The notes under the pieces are model-generated. The model had not been told where the DNA came from. It did not search any database and was given only the letters and a program-made list of their open reading frames with translations. From Pisolithus tinctorius (Eukaryota > Basidiomycota > Agaricomycetes > Boletales > Pisolithaceae): a stretch of DNA of 57,308 bases. Of the stretch, positions 9,885 to 19,307 are shown piece by piece (the first letter of the stretch is position 1; every line of letters begins with the position of its first letter). The position numbers and the translations under genes are program-made. The stretch lies in assembly GCA_024663395.1 (NCBI GenBank), contig JANFAH010000144.1, positions 1 through 57,308 on the forward strand, written 5' to 3'.

Positions 9885-11696
9885 TGTCACACACCAAAGG
9901 TGTTTGGTGAGGTGGACATGGATACAGCTGATGAATGGAGATGAAGACCATAGCCCTCATGTGAAGAAGGACATCCAGAAATGTTGGCAGTCATCCCTTG
10001 CACAAGAACAAGTTGTCAATGCCAAAGAAAAAGAAAGGAAGCAAGTTAGGCTCCAGTTAAAATTCTTAAGTGCCTGTGTATGGCATTCCAGTATTTGACA
10101 TATCTCCACCAATTCTGCAGATACTGACACCATTCCCACACTCACTTATAGTGCTCAGCCATGCAATCCTACCTTCCAAAATTGGAAAGGATTTGCACAC
10201 TCCACATGTGTCTACAGCACTCCCTCCAAAAGATGCTCATTTTGCTAATTCTTCTGATATGGCCACCTCCACATCAATCATTTCGCTTGTCCCCTTTGCT
10301 AGGGACCATGGCTATGTATATCTACCAGGAGTTCCTACCAGCTTCTGCCCTGAAGCATCCTGGTACATCCCATCCTCATCTTCCCCCTCTCAGCCCATCC
10401 AGCTTGGACAGCACATTCTTTTCATCAGTATGACCTCTAGGAGGATGTTCTTTGGTTGCCCCAGGTCTGTCATTCACTTGAAAAGGTCTTATGTGGTTGT
10501 TTTAGTCTCTCCAGTCCAAGAAGCATATGGATCCTTCCTCCCTGCTCCCTGCAACGTCTTCATACCAGTCTCATCCATCATTCTTCCAAAATTGTGACAG
10601 CTACAGTATAATCTACTGTTCTCCACTCTCCCTGATCACACCCATGATGCATATGTTGCACATCTTGCCTCCTTATTGCAAGATACAGCAGAAGATGCTC
10701 CCCCTTTGTCCTCTCTTCCAACAGAGCCTCATTCATGAAGTTTTTATTTGCTTCACTGAGAGGACAGTTAGGGGGGGAAAGTTGCAATCCCCTATGCTCC
10801 TGTCACCCCACAGACCCCCAAAGCTTGACCCCTGTTGACATCTGACTCACCCTGTCCACTTTTGGATGTACTATATTGGCATCAGATCAGCACTGCCTCT
10901 CTGTCATCCCACTTTGGCCCAGAAGTGATCTCTTCAAGATGTGACATGCACAGCCTCCCCCTAATGCAATTCCAGTGTGCTTTCCCAGTTCCTGACATTA
11001 CTTGACTCATACTTTGACATTCTGACTGTCCTTGACTCACCTATTGCCAATACTTACCAATCTTTTGACTTTGCTTACTGATTCTTCCCCTTTTGGCTTA
11101 CTGACCCTGACAAATACTTACCAATGCTTTCTAAGACAATTACCCATCACTTACATTCCTTACTTATTACTTACCAATCACTTACCAAGCATTTGTACCT
11201 TGTTTTCCATAGGCAATGCCCCTGTACTGTATATAAATCACTGTACTTAGATAGCTAAAAAAAAAGATGATGTCAGAGAGCCCCTCTTGCTTGCAATTCA
11301 TCATCTCTCAGTAATTCATTCATCAGCTTCAATAGTTGAGACTTTATTAAGGGTCTAACTATTGTCTACTTCACTTATCATCATCTATCATCAATATACT
11401 TTGCTCCAAGTCTTTCCTGAGCTCAGTGCAGCTTAGGACATTGATTTAAGTCATCATCCATCCTTCTGTAGGCTGATAGCAGTCTACCCTATCGCTTCCT
11501 CTTGCATTCCCACTCCTTCTTCATCAGAAGCACCCCCAACCATCAGCACTTGTCTTTCAGTGTTGTAGCTCACAGAAACCACCCAAACAAAAGGTTCCAC
11601 CATCTAGGTACCACATAGACACACCACCACTCACTCTTATTGTCTTTTGTGTTGGTTTTGGTTGGTTTTCACCACTGAACCACACTTTGACTCACA
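9885..11696 (+). mobile_element. 1.8 kb LTR containing an ORF (left copy)
   Basis: 1812 bp from TGTCACACACC to GACTCACA, with a TATA box TATATAAA at 11230-11237. Homologous copies lie at 32195-34004 (minus strand) and 27796-30360 (plus strand, interrupted). Those copies sit between short duplications, which fits solo LTRs; a self-contained element is the alternative. This copy has no matching duplication at its right side because its left 1.6 kb belongs to the identical inverted tract while 11490-11696 is a diverged version. It is a hybrid. Confidence 0.7.
10076..10738 (+). pseudogene. ORF inside the 1.8 kb LTR, unknown protein (one stop)
   Basis: About 220 residues reading from the segment YGIPVFDISPP, interrupted only by TGA at 10595-10597, where the diverged copy at 28741-29396 has CGA (Arg). 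The two copies differ mainly at third codon positions: in the 24 codons after residue 75 I count 7 silent and 4 replacement changes. This suggests past protein-level selection. Conserved stretches include YLPGVPTSF, MTSRR and AYGSFLPAPC. No domain is recognised. It sits in the U3-like part, upstream of the TATA box. Confidence 0.55.
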
Positions 11697-12550
11697 CTGG
11701 GACATTGGCTATGATCAAACACTATCAGCTGGCCATTCAGAAGGTAGTCCAGTCATTGACCAAAGCTGAATTGGACTGGGCAGCCTGTTTGGTGAAAGAG
11801 TGGAATGAGAGAAAGCTGCCACCCAAAGCCCAGGCAGAGTAAGCATCCAAGTTCTCACATGGGCAATACTAACTTGCATGCAGAGTGGCAACAAGTAAGG
11901 GCCAAAAGTATGCAAAACAGTTTGCATATGACATGTGAAAGCAGTGTGGGATGAGAGTGGTGATCATGTCAGCATGGAAGGATAAGGATGGTGAAGTGAT
12001 GGTTGGAGTGTCAGTGCTTTCCTGACAGGCTTCACTGTATCTGACTGGTGTAGGAATGACTTCAATGATGAGCTGGGAGATGGAGAGCTCTATTCAGATT
12101 GGGAAGACCTTCATGGAAAGTGGTCAGCCTATGCAAAGAAGGCCTTTGGGGTCAATGGTATGGAGGATGGCAGTGGAGATGAGGCTGGTCACACCACAGT
12201 AAAAGCATGGAAAGGAAAGAAGCAGTCTCAATTCTCCCTGTCCACCAATGATGATGGCATGACCATTCTTCCAAATCTCTTGGACTTACAGACACTGGAA
12301 TGAAAGGACATCATGAGGGTGTTCATAACTGGCCATTATTGTATGTGCCAATTTCCATGGCCAATGAGTTACTAACATCTAAACACAGGCTTGGCTTGTG
12401 GGAAGATGAATGCCAGCATACCTTGGGCTGCAATAGCTGACAACCAGGCATCCTATGTGTCTTCTAAGTATCTTCCTCCCAATATCCTGTTCAAAGAGCC
12501 CACCAGGCTGACACATCATGAACTAATTGAAACCTTGGAGTTCTGGAAGG
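11697..12550 (+). pseudogene. TE-associated conserved hypothetical, part 1
   Basis: An ATG at 11711 opens MIKHYQLAIQ, and the reading continues with several frame breaks to 12391-12550. That last part has the segment PWAAIADNQASYVSSKYLPP, followed by FKEPTRLTHHEL, typical of hypothetical proteins repeated in Agaricomycete genomes. Function unknown. The coding sense continues past a solo LTR: TTCTGGAAGG at 12541-12550 resumes at 13286 in the same frame. CpG-poor. Confidence 0.5.
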
Positions 12551-13285
12551 TGTCAAGTCTGGGCCTACTCCAACCAACTCTGACACTTGATAAGGTCTGG
12601 AGAGAGGTTCAGAAGCAAGTCTGACTCAAAGGGACAGAACTCTGACTGGCGGAGTGTTGGCAGGAATGAAGTCCACCAAGATGAAGGCAGAGCAGAGTGA
12701 GGGCATTGGGTTTAGCTTGTGCACTACCCCCTTGCATGATCTCAGCCCTCATATTTCAGAGGGAGAGCACAGATGGAAAGTTGGAGGTAACTCCAACAGG
12801 CAGAAGATGGAGACAGAAGGAATAGGAACTAAGTTGATATTCATACTGAAGAACAGCAGAGTACAATACATGCTTTTATACTACTACAGAGGTACAGTAA
12901 CTGGAATCGGAACTGACAAACAGAGACTCATAAATTTTCAAGTAAAACTTCCTAGATGATGAATGAAGGGTAGACAGAGGACATATGAATGGGTAACATA
13001 GTACATCCAAAAAAGGGAACAGTCCAGGTGCTGGACCATGCAGTGCGTGTGCTGCAGAGTACCTGACTGTGCGCTGTCAGGGAGAAGTCCGAAGGGTGGT
13101 CACATGACTCCTCAGAGAATGGTCTGCATGGCCCAGTAGGAGAGCAGGACAAGTCTGACAGCAGTCAGAGTGGAGATGACTCATAAATGTCAGGGGGCAG
13201 GTGGAGTTGGTGCAGAGTGAGTGAATGGTTGGCAGAAAGGGGTGCAGAGTGAGTGAGGACCTTGGATGAATGCATGATCATGACA
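12551..13285 (-). mobile_element. Solo LTR of a Ty3-type element, TSD GAAGG
   Basis: 735 bp beginning TGTCAAGTCTGGG and ending ATGACA, flanked by GAAGG at 12546-12550 and 13286-13290. Closely related to 28029-28741. The orientation is minus: reversed, it shows a TATA-type box, then AGTATGAATATCAAC (reverse of 12833-12847), the same kind of segment that acts as predicted self-primer in elements B and C. It splits the hypothetical gene around it. Confidence 0.85.
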
Positions 13286-13509
13286 GAAGGAGCAACAGCA
13301 GGGGCACCCAGACAATGTCTTCCAGTTCCAAAGGTGGAGATCTCAGGACAGTTCCCTGGAGGAGCCAGTCACCAAACACCAACACCAGTCAGAAAAAGCC
13401 AAAGGGAAGAGACCCAGGACTGGCAATTCAACTGCAAGGCTGCCCAAGCCCAAGCCAAGAATCAGATCCAATGGTCAGTTTCCATGCACACTTGGTTAAT
13501 CCTCTCAAT
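13286..13509 (+). pseudogene. TE-associated conserved hypothetical, part 2 (after solo LTR)
   Basis: Continues the frame broken at 12550 and reads into a Gln/Lys/Pro-rich tail before a stop at about 13507. I infer one ancestral gene from 11711 to here, because removing one TSD and the LTR restores phase across the junction. Confidence 0.4.
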
Positions 13510-14091
13510 ACAGCATTCTACAGCAGCCCAGAATGATAAGATGGCCATATCCAAGTCCCACCATGGAAATGGTGGCAGTGGGGAAGGGCCAACACCTAAT
13601 GATCATAGGTATACATCCATCACACAATTACACACACTTATCTATGTCAGGAGTTGATCCAGTGGGTAGGAATTTGAATGCCAGGCCTAGAGGCCATGCC
13701 ATGGACAGGGAAGATAGCCTGTCAGATCAAGCAGAAGAGGATGGTGTGGCTTATTTCCCAGAGCAGAATTGTAAGCCCCCACATGGCCAGATGATAATTA
13801 TCCTACCCAAACCATGAGGAGGCGAAGGTAGAATTGAGGCTGGTACCTAATGTTGTCACATAGACTTGCAACAAACATATATAATGGTATGGTACACAGT
13901 GCAAGAATTGCTGGTGAATTACCAGCCCCATAGCTACCATGTACAATAACCCACTGTTGCAATCCAATCCTGGCCAATTTGTGATGATGGTGATGATATT
14001 GTATTGCCACAACTATTGGACTCCCCAGAACATCACCACTTCTCCAATTCCATTCAACATAATGTTCATTGAAATGAGTTAAATATACAAA
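13510..14091. other. CpG-poor region, no supported gene
   Basis: Only short frames on both strands with no recognisable domain. It is probably old transposon sequence of the same layer as its neighbours. Confidence 0.4.
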
Positions 14092-15167
14092 TTATAGCTG
14101 GTCTGGTTTAAGACAGTAGCCTCCACCTGCTGGCTCTTCCTCCTGAAGATCTGCTAACTGTTGCTGGAATCTGGTGAGCATGGCATGCTGCTCAACATGT
14201 GATTGCCACTCCCTGGTTGCATCCACCAGGGTATTGGCATAATACCTATATGTGGTGATCAGATTGGCATCATGTGTGGCATTGATGTCTGGCTGACACA
14301 CCCCACTCCTAGCCATGATACTGGAGATCCACCTTGACATATGAACTGGTAGACATGTTTAGCTATGGTTGTGTAGGAATTTCTGGACTTACACTTGGTT
14401 TGTGGAGTATCAACTCCCGGCTGTATGGTGAACTCCTGGGAGACTGCAAAAAGTTCCAAATGTGACAACAGGATTGGCACTTGTGATGGGGATCTAGCCA
14501 GTGGTATTGACATGGAGCTGAATGATGCAGAAGTGTCTGAACAGTCCATAGGTTGATGAGGACCAGGGAAATCACTGCCAGGTGATGCAAATGTTGTTGG
14601 GCTGGGAACCAGGATAGGATTGCAATGGGCTGGTGACACAGAGGGAGTTAAGGACTGAAATTGGGGCTCATGCAATAGGATGAACAGTCATGATGATTAG
14701 CCAGCTGCCTGAGTTGGGTAGATGTAAGCTGATGATCTTGTGGCAGCAGGCAACTGAAATGCCAGTTCTTGTAAAGGACTGACTGGTGGGGACTGACATG
14801 GTGGGGGGGACCCCCAAGCTGGCTTGTGCAATGGAGTAGCTGGGGCAACAGGTGGTGGTGATTTGTCCCATGCCAGCTCAAGTAATGGAGTGCTGTCAAA
14901 GAGGCATGTTGATATGGAGTCCCAAGGAAGCTCAACCAATGGGCTGCTAGAGGAGGGAGACAGTGCTGATGACTCCCATGCTGGCTCTATCAAAGGTGAT
15001 CTGGGCAAACCAGGGGACTGGAAGGATGGTTCTGGTTCAGTTGTGCATGTTGTTTGAGGGAGGGACAGCTCGAAAGGTGGCTCATGTAATGGGGATGATG
15101 GTGTGTCCAGCAGGCCATCTTCAGTAAACATTTCCTCATCCTCATCAAGAGATGTGAGCTGCTGCAT
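14092..15167 (-). pseudogene. Unknown Pro/Ser-rich protein remnant with degenerate repeats
   Basis: Minus-strand frames at 15167-14697, 14675-14259 and 14340-14092. The first has about five degenerate repeats of 15-20 residues around the pattern P-L-x-E-x-A-W-x-S, in a Pro/Ser-rich context that suggests a disordered region. The last has a possible helical segment (QQQLADLQEEE). No family recognised. It may be a fragment of a transposon-linked gene. Confidence 0.3.
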
Positions 15168-15644
15168 ATCATGGCATGACAGAATTACTGCACACAGTCA
15201 TTAGAAGTAATGGTCCTTGGACTGGTCAACTTAAGGAATTTATCTGGACTGCCACAACTGAATCTAACATTTCTGGGAGCCATATGAAAGTTCAAAACAT
15301 TGTAGGCACAATGGGGATTACACTGATGTTTGAGAATGATTTCAGTACCAGTGATAAGATTGTATTACATAATATTTTTTTCACCAGTCATCATGCAAGA
15401 TGTGCAAGTGCATACATAATGTAAATGGGCACTTAGTGGAATGACTGTCAACTGCCATACATTACTCCCACCAAAATATGTTCAATGGTTAAACCAGTAC
15501 ATTGAATATTGTAAATCATAGCATCACCAGAGTGAGCATTTGTATTGTGCTTATGTAAGCCTGTTGAATGGTGTATTGCTAGCTGGAAAATTCACCACTC
15601 CACTCAAGCACTCACCACCTGCACACCTAAGCTTTAACAGCACT

Positions 15645-16683
15645 ATGTCTACCACCAACACCAGCACCTTCATCCCAGCACAATCAACTGACAACATCTG
15701 GCCAGTCATCACCACTGAAAATGCCAAGCAGATGGTCAAGGAAGCTGCCACAGTTACCATGCAGGCACTGAAAGGGCTTTGGGGCCAGGATGCTAGGCAC
15801 TGTAGGAAAGTGGCTGAGCTTGTGTGGGCCCAGCTGGTAAATGAAATCACAGCCATGATATCTGTTCCTGACATCTATGTATGTAGGGCATGGTCTGCAT
15901 GGTTGTTGATCATCTACCCCTGGCATTTGAGGTGCCTTGGCATCTTAATGCCATCGATATGCTCATGATTGACCTGGTAATGATCTTTTCCATGCAGAAG
16001 TGGCTGCCTTTCAACCAGATGATGATGGCATGGGGGGCTGATGTGAAGGATCATGCATGGTATCACCTTCACCACCAGCCCAAGTCTCACCCAAATTACA
16101 AGGTCATGGAGGAGCTTACCTGGCCTTCATTGAGGGCCAAGCACCAGGCACAGCCCATGGATAAGGGGAAGGGGAAAGAATTGGGTAGGGATGAGGCTCA
16201 AGGGATTCAGCTTCCAGGTGAGCACTAATTCTGAGGATGGCACTTGGGTGGACCACTGATATGGGATCTGAAGATGCACCCACAGACACTACAGCTAGGA
16301 CCAGTGGAGTTGCAATGCAGAAGCTGGGAAATGAGGAGGATCAGAGCAGGGAGAAGGCACAGGGCCATAGCCAGTCAAGACATGGCTGGCCAGTGGCCAA
16401 GCCTGTCAATACTGGTGATCAGACCAGTAGAGGCCAGAGCCAGTCAAGGAGACCAACAAGGAAGGTGAAATCAGCAGTTGATGAGGATGTGCAGGACTGG
16501 CAAGACATCAACAACCCTCCTGAGTTCTGGGAGGTAGTGCTGGAAGCTGAGTGGTGTGTGAGATGCCAGGAAAGGAGTTGGCCCTGTAAAGTTCTAGCTG
16601 GCAGGGCATGCTGGCAATGCCACTGTACCAAATACTCATGCAGCTTGTTCAAGGGGAGGGGAGACAAGTCCAAGATGCAATGA
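15645..16683 (+). pseudogene. TE-associated hypothetical with Zn2Cys6-like cluster
   Basis: An ATG at 15645 starts a Thr/Ser-rich frame (15645-15968), followed by frames at 15890-16228 and 16237-16683. These are probably exons or broken pieces of one gene; GTATGT near 15878 and GTGAGC near 16218 could be splice donors. In the last frame, Cys107, 110, 117, 125, 128 and 135 follow C-X2-C-X6-C-X7-C-X2-C-X6-C, the spacing of fungal Zn2Cys6 binuclear clusters. A basic stretch RRPTRKVK precedes it. Function unknown; it could be a nuclear DNA-binding protein carried by transposons. It ends next to the truncated copia element. Confidence 0.45.
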
Positions 16684-16740
16684 AAAGCCTGCCATTCAAG
16701 GCCTCACCAGCAACAATCCTCAGAAGACATCGCTGGCCAT

Positions 16741-17312
16741 CCCACCACTTCAATGCTTTAGGATGTCCAAGCCTGTGTGCATGAAGAAAACACCCCAGTC
16801 AGCTTCAGCATGACACATACTGAGTGTAGTGAGTGCAGTGCACAGCTGCTTGTACCACTTCAATGCTCCTTGCTTTGATCCATAAAGCACTACATGCAGT
16901 TGGGCAACAGGATTTTTATATTTGCTGTTAACTGAGAGTCCAGGTGGCAGTTGCATGTAGATTACTTCATTGTCATCCAACTTCCCATTTAGGAAAGTGC
17001 TCTGGAAGTTGAAAACATCAACATCCCAGTCATTCTGTGCTGCAACAGCAAGGATGGTGCAGATAGATGCCATGCATGCAATGGGTGCATAGTTATCATA
17101 GTAGTTGATGCCATGGACCTGCAAGTAGCCTTTTGCTACAAGTCACACCTTGTACTTTTCAATTTCTCCCTCTGTGTTTCATTTGATATGAAATACCCAT
17201 TTACAGCTGACCACATTGACTCCTTGTGGTCTATCAATGACACTCCACAATTGTGCTTCATCCAATGAGGTAAGTTCTTTATTATTTGCTTCCTCCCACT
17301 TTGACCAATCAG
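16741..17312 (-). pseudogene. pol: Copia pol fragment: reverse transcriptase, minus strand (3' remnant)
   Basis: The reverse complement reads the copia RT N-terminal region: the linker with SCKWVFHIK-type sequence near 17200, then YAPIACMASICTILAVAAQ, FLNGKLDDNE and YGSKQGALKWY. It ends about 40 residues before the expected catalytic D-D motif. RNase H and the 3' LTR are missing, so the element is truncated here. It joins 24876-27619 across element B, which inserted at ATCAG (17308-17312 / 24871-24875). Confidence 0.85.
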
Positions 17313-17839
17313 TGTCATAGTCATGCCTCGACTCTGGCCGGACTCAGCCTCGCACTCACTCAGTCCGGCCTCGGCCTCACTTGTCCCGTATCTCCAGTTG
17401 GTCTAGCACAGTAGACACTGCTTTGCAGTGTCTGTCATTTCGGTTAAGTCCTGTCCCCAGTCTTGTCCCCGGTCCACTCTGTCCCGGTCTCCATTACCTT
17501 AGTCATACGTTACTAATACCTGTCTTACCAATCCTCTTAGCAATCCTTGCGAGACCGGTATTACCGGTCTCCGTACTATAGTTACTTCTAGTATATAAAC
17601 TCGTAGATACTCGGCCTGTAGACCCTAGTCTGAAATCAACTAAGTCACCTCTGATAACTCCGTCTCAGCCTCAGACTCGGACTGAGACCCATGCAAGGGA
17701 ATAGCGCTGTACCCTCAGTCGCTAAGTCCAAACAGTCCACCCACCCATGCCTTCGTCTTTACCTCTGATCCCAACCCCTCGGCCTCACGCCCGCCTCGGT
17801 CTCCGGTCCGGTCTCAACCCGGACATCCCGTACTTGACA
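17313..17839 (+). repeat. 5' LTR of element B
   Basis: 527 bp pair of 24344-24870. The TATA box TATATAAA is at 17591-17598, with the predicted self-primer AGTCTGAAAT at 17627-17636, 36 nt from the TATA start. Confidence 0.93.
17591..17598 (+). promoter_or_regulatory. TATA box of element B
   Basis: TATATAAA in the LTR; its distance to the self-primer matches elements A and C. Confidence 0.65.
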
Positions 17840-17841
17840 GT

Positions 17842-17851
17842 ATTTCAGACT
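17842..17851 (+). other. Self-priming primer binding site of element B
   Basis: ATTTCAGACT begins 2 nt after the LTR. It is perfectly complementary over 10 nt to AGTCTGAAAT (17627-17636) near the expected mRNA start. The gag ATG lies only 26 nt further on. Confidence 0.78.
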
Positions 17852-17877
17852 CTCCACTTGTGTGGGTCTAATACATC

Positions 17878-19269
17878 ATGGCAACCAAGACTCGCTTCCA
17901 ACCTCCCCGTGGCCGTTCTGCCACCAATCCCAACTCCGCTTCAGCCAGTGGGGCTCGCCGCGAAACAGCTCTAGCTGCGTTGGGCACCACTAGGCGCTCT
18001 CCAGATCCCGTTAGTCCCTTCAGGGGCTTCTCAGCCTGCACTTCTAATACCCCCACCCCACGTCATCCCACTGCTCCCATCCCTGAGGGTGACCCTGGCG
18101 ATGATGGGCCAGGCGATGATGATGATAATAACCCAGATAATGATGACCCCGGCAACGGTCCCGGCGATGATGGGCCCAGTGACGATAATCCGGATGAGGA
18201 TGATCCAGAGGACGAACTGAACTTCCCAGACCCGGACACCGAACCCGTGGTCGTGGTCTTCGACAGCCTCGCGAAGGCCATCAAGCTGTTGGCTCGCAAC
18301 GCCCGTACTAGTCCTGAGTCCTCAAGCAGGACCAAGCTACGCGAGCCCGATACCTTTGATGGTACCGACCCCAAGAAGCTTCGCGCATTCTTCATCCAGT
18401 GCGAACTTAACTTCCAAGACCGACCCCGGGCTTTTAGGACCGACCGCGCCAAGGTCATCTTCGCCCAATCATACCTCAAGGGCATGGCTCTTGAGTGGTT
18501 CGAGCCGGACTTGCTCGGGCTCGACGACCCCAATGATCGGCCTCTCTGGATGGACTCCTGGAGGGAGTTCGTCCTGGAGCTACAAACCACCTTCGGACCC
18601 CATGACCCGGTTGCTGATGCCGAAAGTCAACTCGACCACTTGCACATGAAAGATAGCCAGCGCATCAATAAATACATAGTCGACTTCAATCGGCTTGCCT
18701 CGCAAGTCCGAGGCTACGGCGATGGTGCGCTGCACCACCACTTCTACTCCAGACTCCCAGACCGGATTAAGGACGAAGTTTGTCGAGTTGGCAAACCCCG
18801 GACACTTCACGAGCTCCGCCACCTCACCCAGGAGATAGATGCGCGCTATTGGGAGTGCAAGGAAGAAGTCCAGTGGGCGAATAAGCACCAGGGCTCGTCC
18901 AACTCTGGTAACAACAAGTCCGGTGGCTCCGGCAACAATAGTCAGCCCAAGACCGGCCAAGACAAATCCAAGGCCGGCAACAACAACAACTCCGGATCTT
19001 CTCCCAAGCTGGCTTCATCGAAGCTGGGCAATAATAATAACAGCAATTCGTCCAAGCCCGAGCCTAGCAAACTCGGCAAAGATGGAAAGCTTACCCCTGA
19101 GGAACACAAGCGTCGCATAGACGGAAACCTCTGCATGTTCTGCGGAGGGTCCGGTCACTTCGCTGACAAATGCCCCAAGAAGACTGGAAAGGCCAAAGCT
19201 CGCGCTGCGGCTACCACTGAGGCCGCACCGGCCTCGGGCTCGGGTACTACCCCCAAGACAAAAAAATAG
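17878..19269 (+). CDS. gag: Gag of element B
   Basis: A 463-residue Gag, intact. A basic N-terminus is followed by an acidic Gly/Asp/Asn-rich tract (about residues 65-118), a retrotransposon gag domain (about 150-330) with FFIQCELNFQDRP and YLKGMALEWFEPDL, a long Ser/Asn/Lys linker, and a canonical zinc knuckle C-X2-C-X4-H-X4-C at 419-432. It stops at TAG 19267-19269, immediately after the slippery A-run. Element C encodes a close relative. The protein would package the element RNA in virus-like particles. Confidence 0.92.
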   Translation: MATKTRFQPPRGRSATNPNSASASGARRETALAALGTTRRSPDPVSPFRGFSACTSNTPTPRHPTAPIPEGDPGDDGPGDDDDNNPDNDDPGNGPGDDGPSDDNPDEDDPEDELNFPDPDTEPVVVVFDSLAKAIKLLARNARTSPESSSRTKLREPDTFDGTDPKKLRAFFIQCELNFQDRPRAFRTDRAKVIFAQSYLKGMALEWFEPDLLGLDDPNDRPLWMDSWREFVLELQTTFGPHDPVADAESQLDHLHMKDSQRINKYIVDFNRLASQVRGYGDGALHHHFYSRLPDRIKDEVCRVGKPRTLHELRHLTQEIDARYWECKEEVQWANKHQGSSNSGNNKSGGSGNNSQPKTGQDKSKAGNNNNSGSSPKLASSKLGNNNNSNSSKPEPSKLGKDGKLTPEEHKRRIDGNLCMFCGGSGHFADKCPKKTGKAKARAAATTEAAPASGSGTTPKTKK

Positions 19270-19307
19270 GTAGCGGCTCCCAGGACTCTGCACAATCTGG
19301 GAGCTGC
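19260..19307 (+). promoter_or_regulatory. -1 ribosomal frameshift signal of element B
   Basis: The slippery A AAA AAA (19260-19266) is in gag phase and directly abuts the stop codon. A 6 nt spacer is followed by an 11 bp stem: GCGGCTCCCAG (19273-19283) with CTGGGAGCTGC (19297-19307), one G-U pair, 13 nt loop. After a -1 slip, reading from 19266 is open into pol. Confidence 0.85.

Larger units (their letters stand above)
7847..11489. repeat. Left arm of inverted repeat (identical tract)
   Basis: 3643 bp that appear identical, in inverted orientation, to 32400-36042, with exactly equal length. Long open frames in the two arms translate identically, and the stretches I compared base by base show no difference. 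The tract ends abruptly at element A on one side and inside the 1.8 kb LTR on the other, where identity drops sharply. Confidence 0.9.

Noticed and set aside
17381..17581. 66-codon frame repeated at 17381 and 24412
   Set aside because: It lies wholly in the LTRs of element B, so duplication is automatic; no codon signal.
18063..18590. Long minus-strand frame within element B gag
   Set aside because: A shadow of the Asp/Gly-rich gag coding strand; low-complexity Ser/Gly translation and no intron or domain signals, unlike the antisense gene at 23168-24223.
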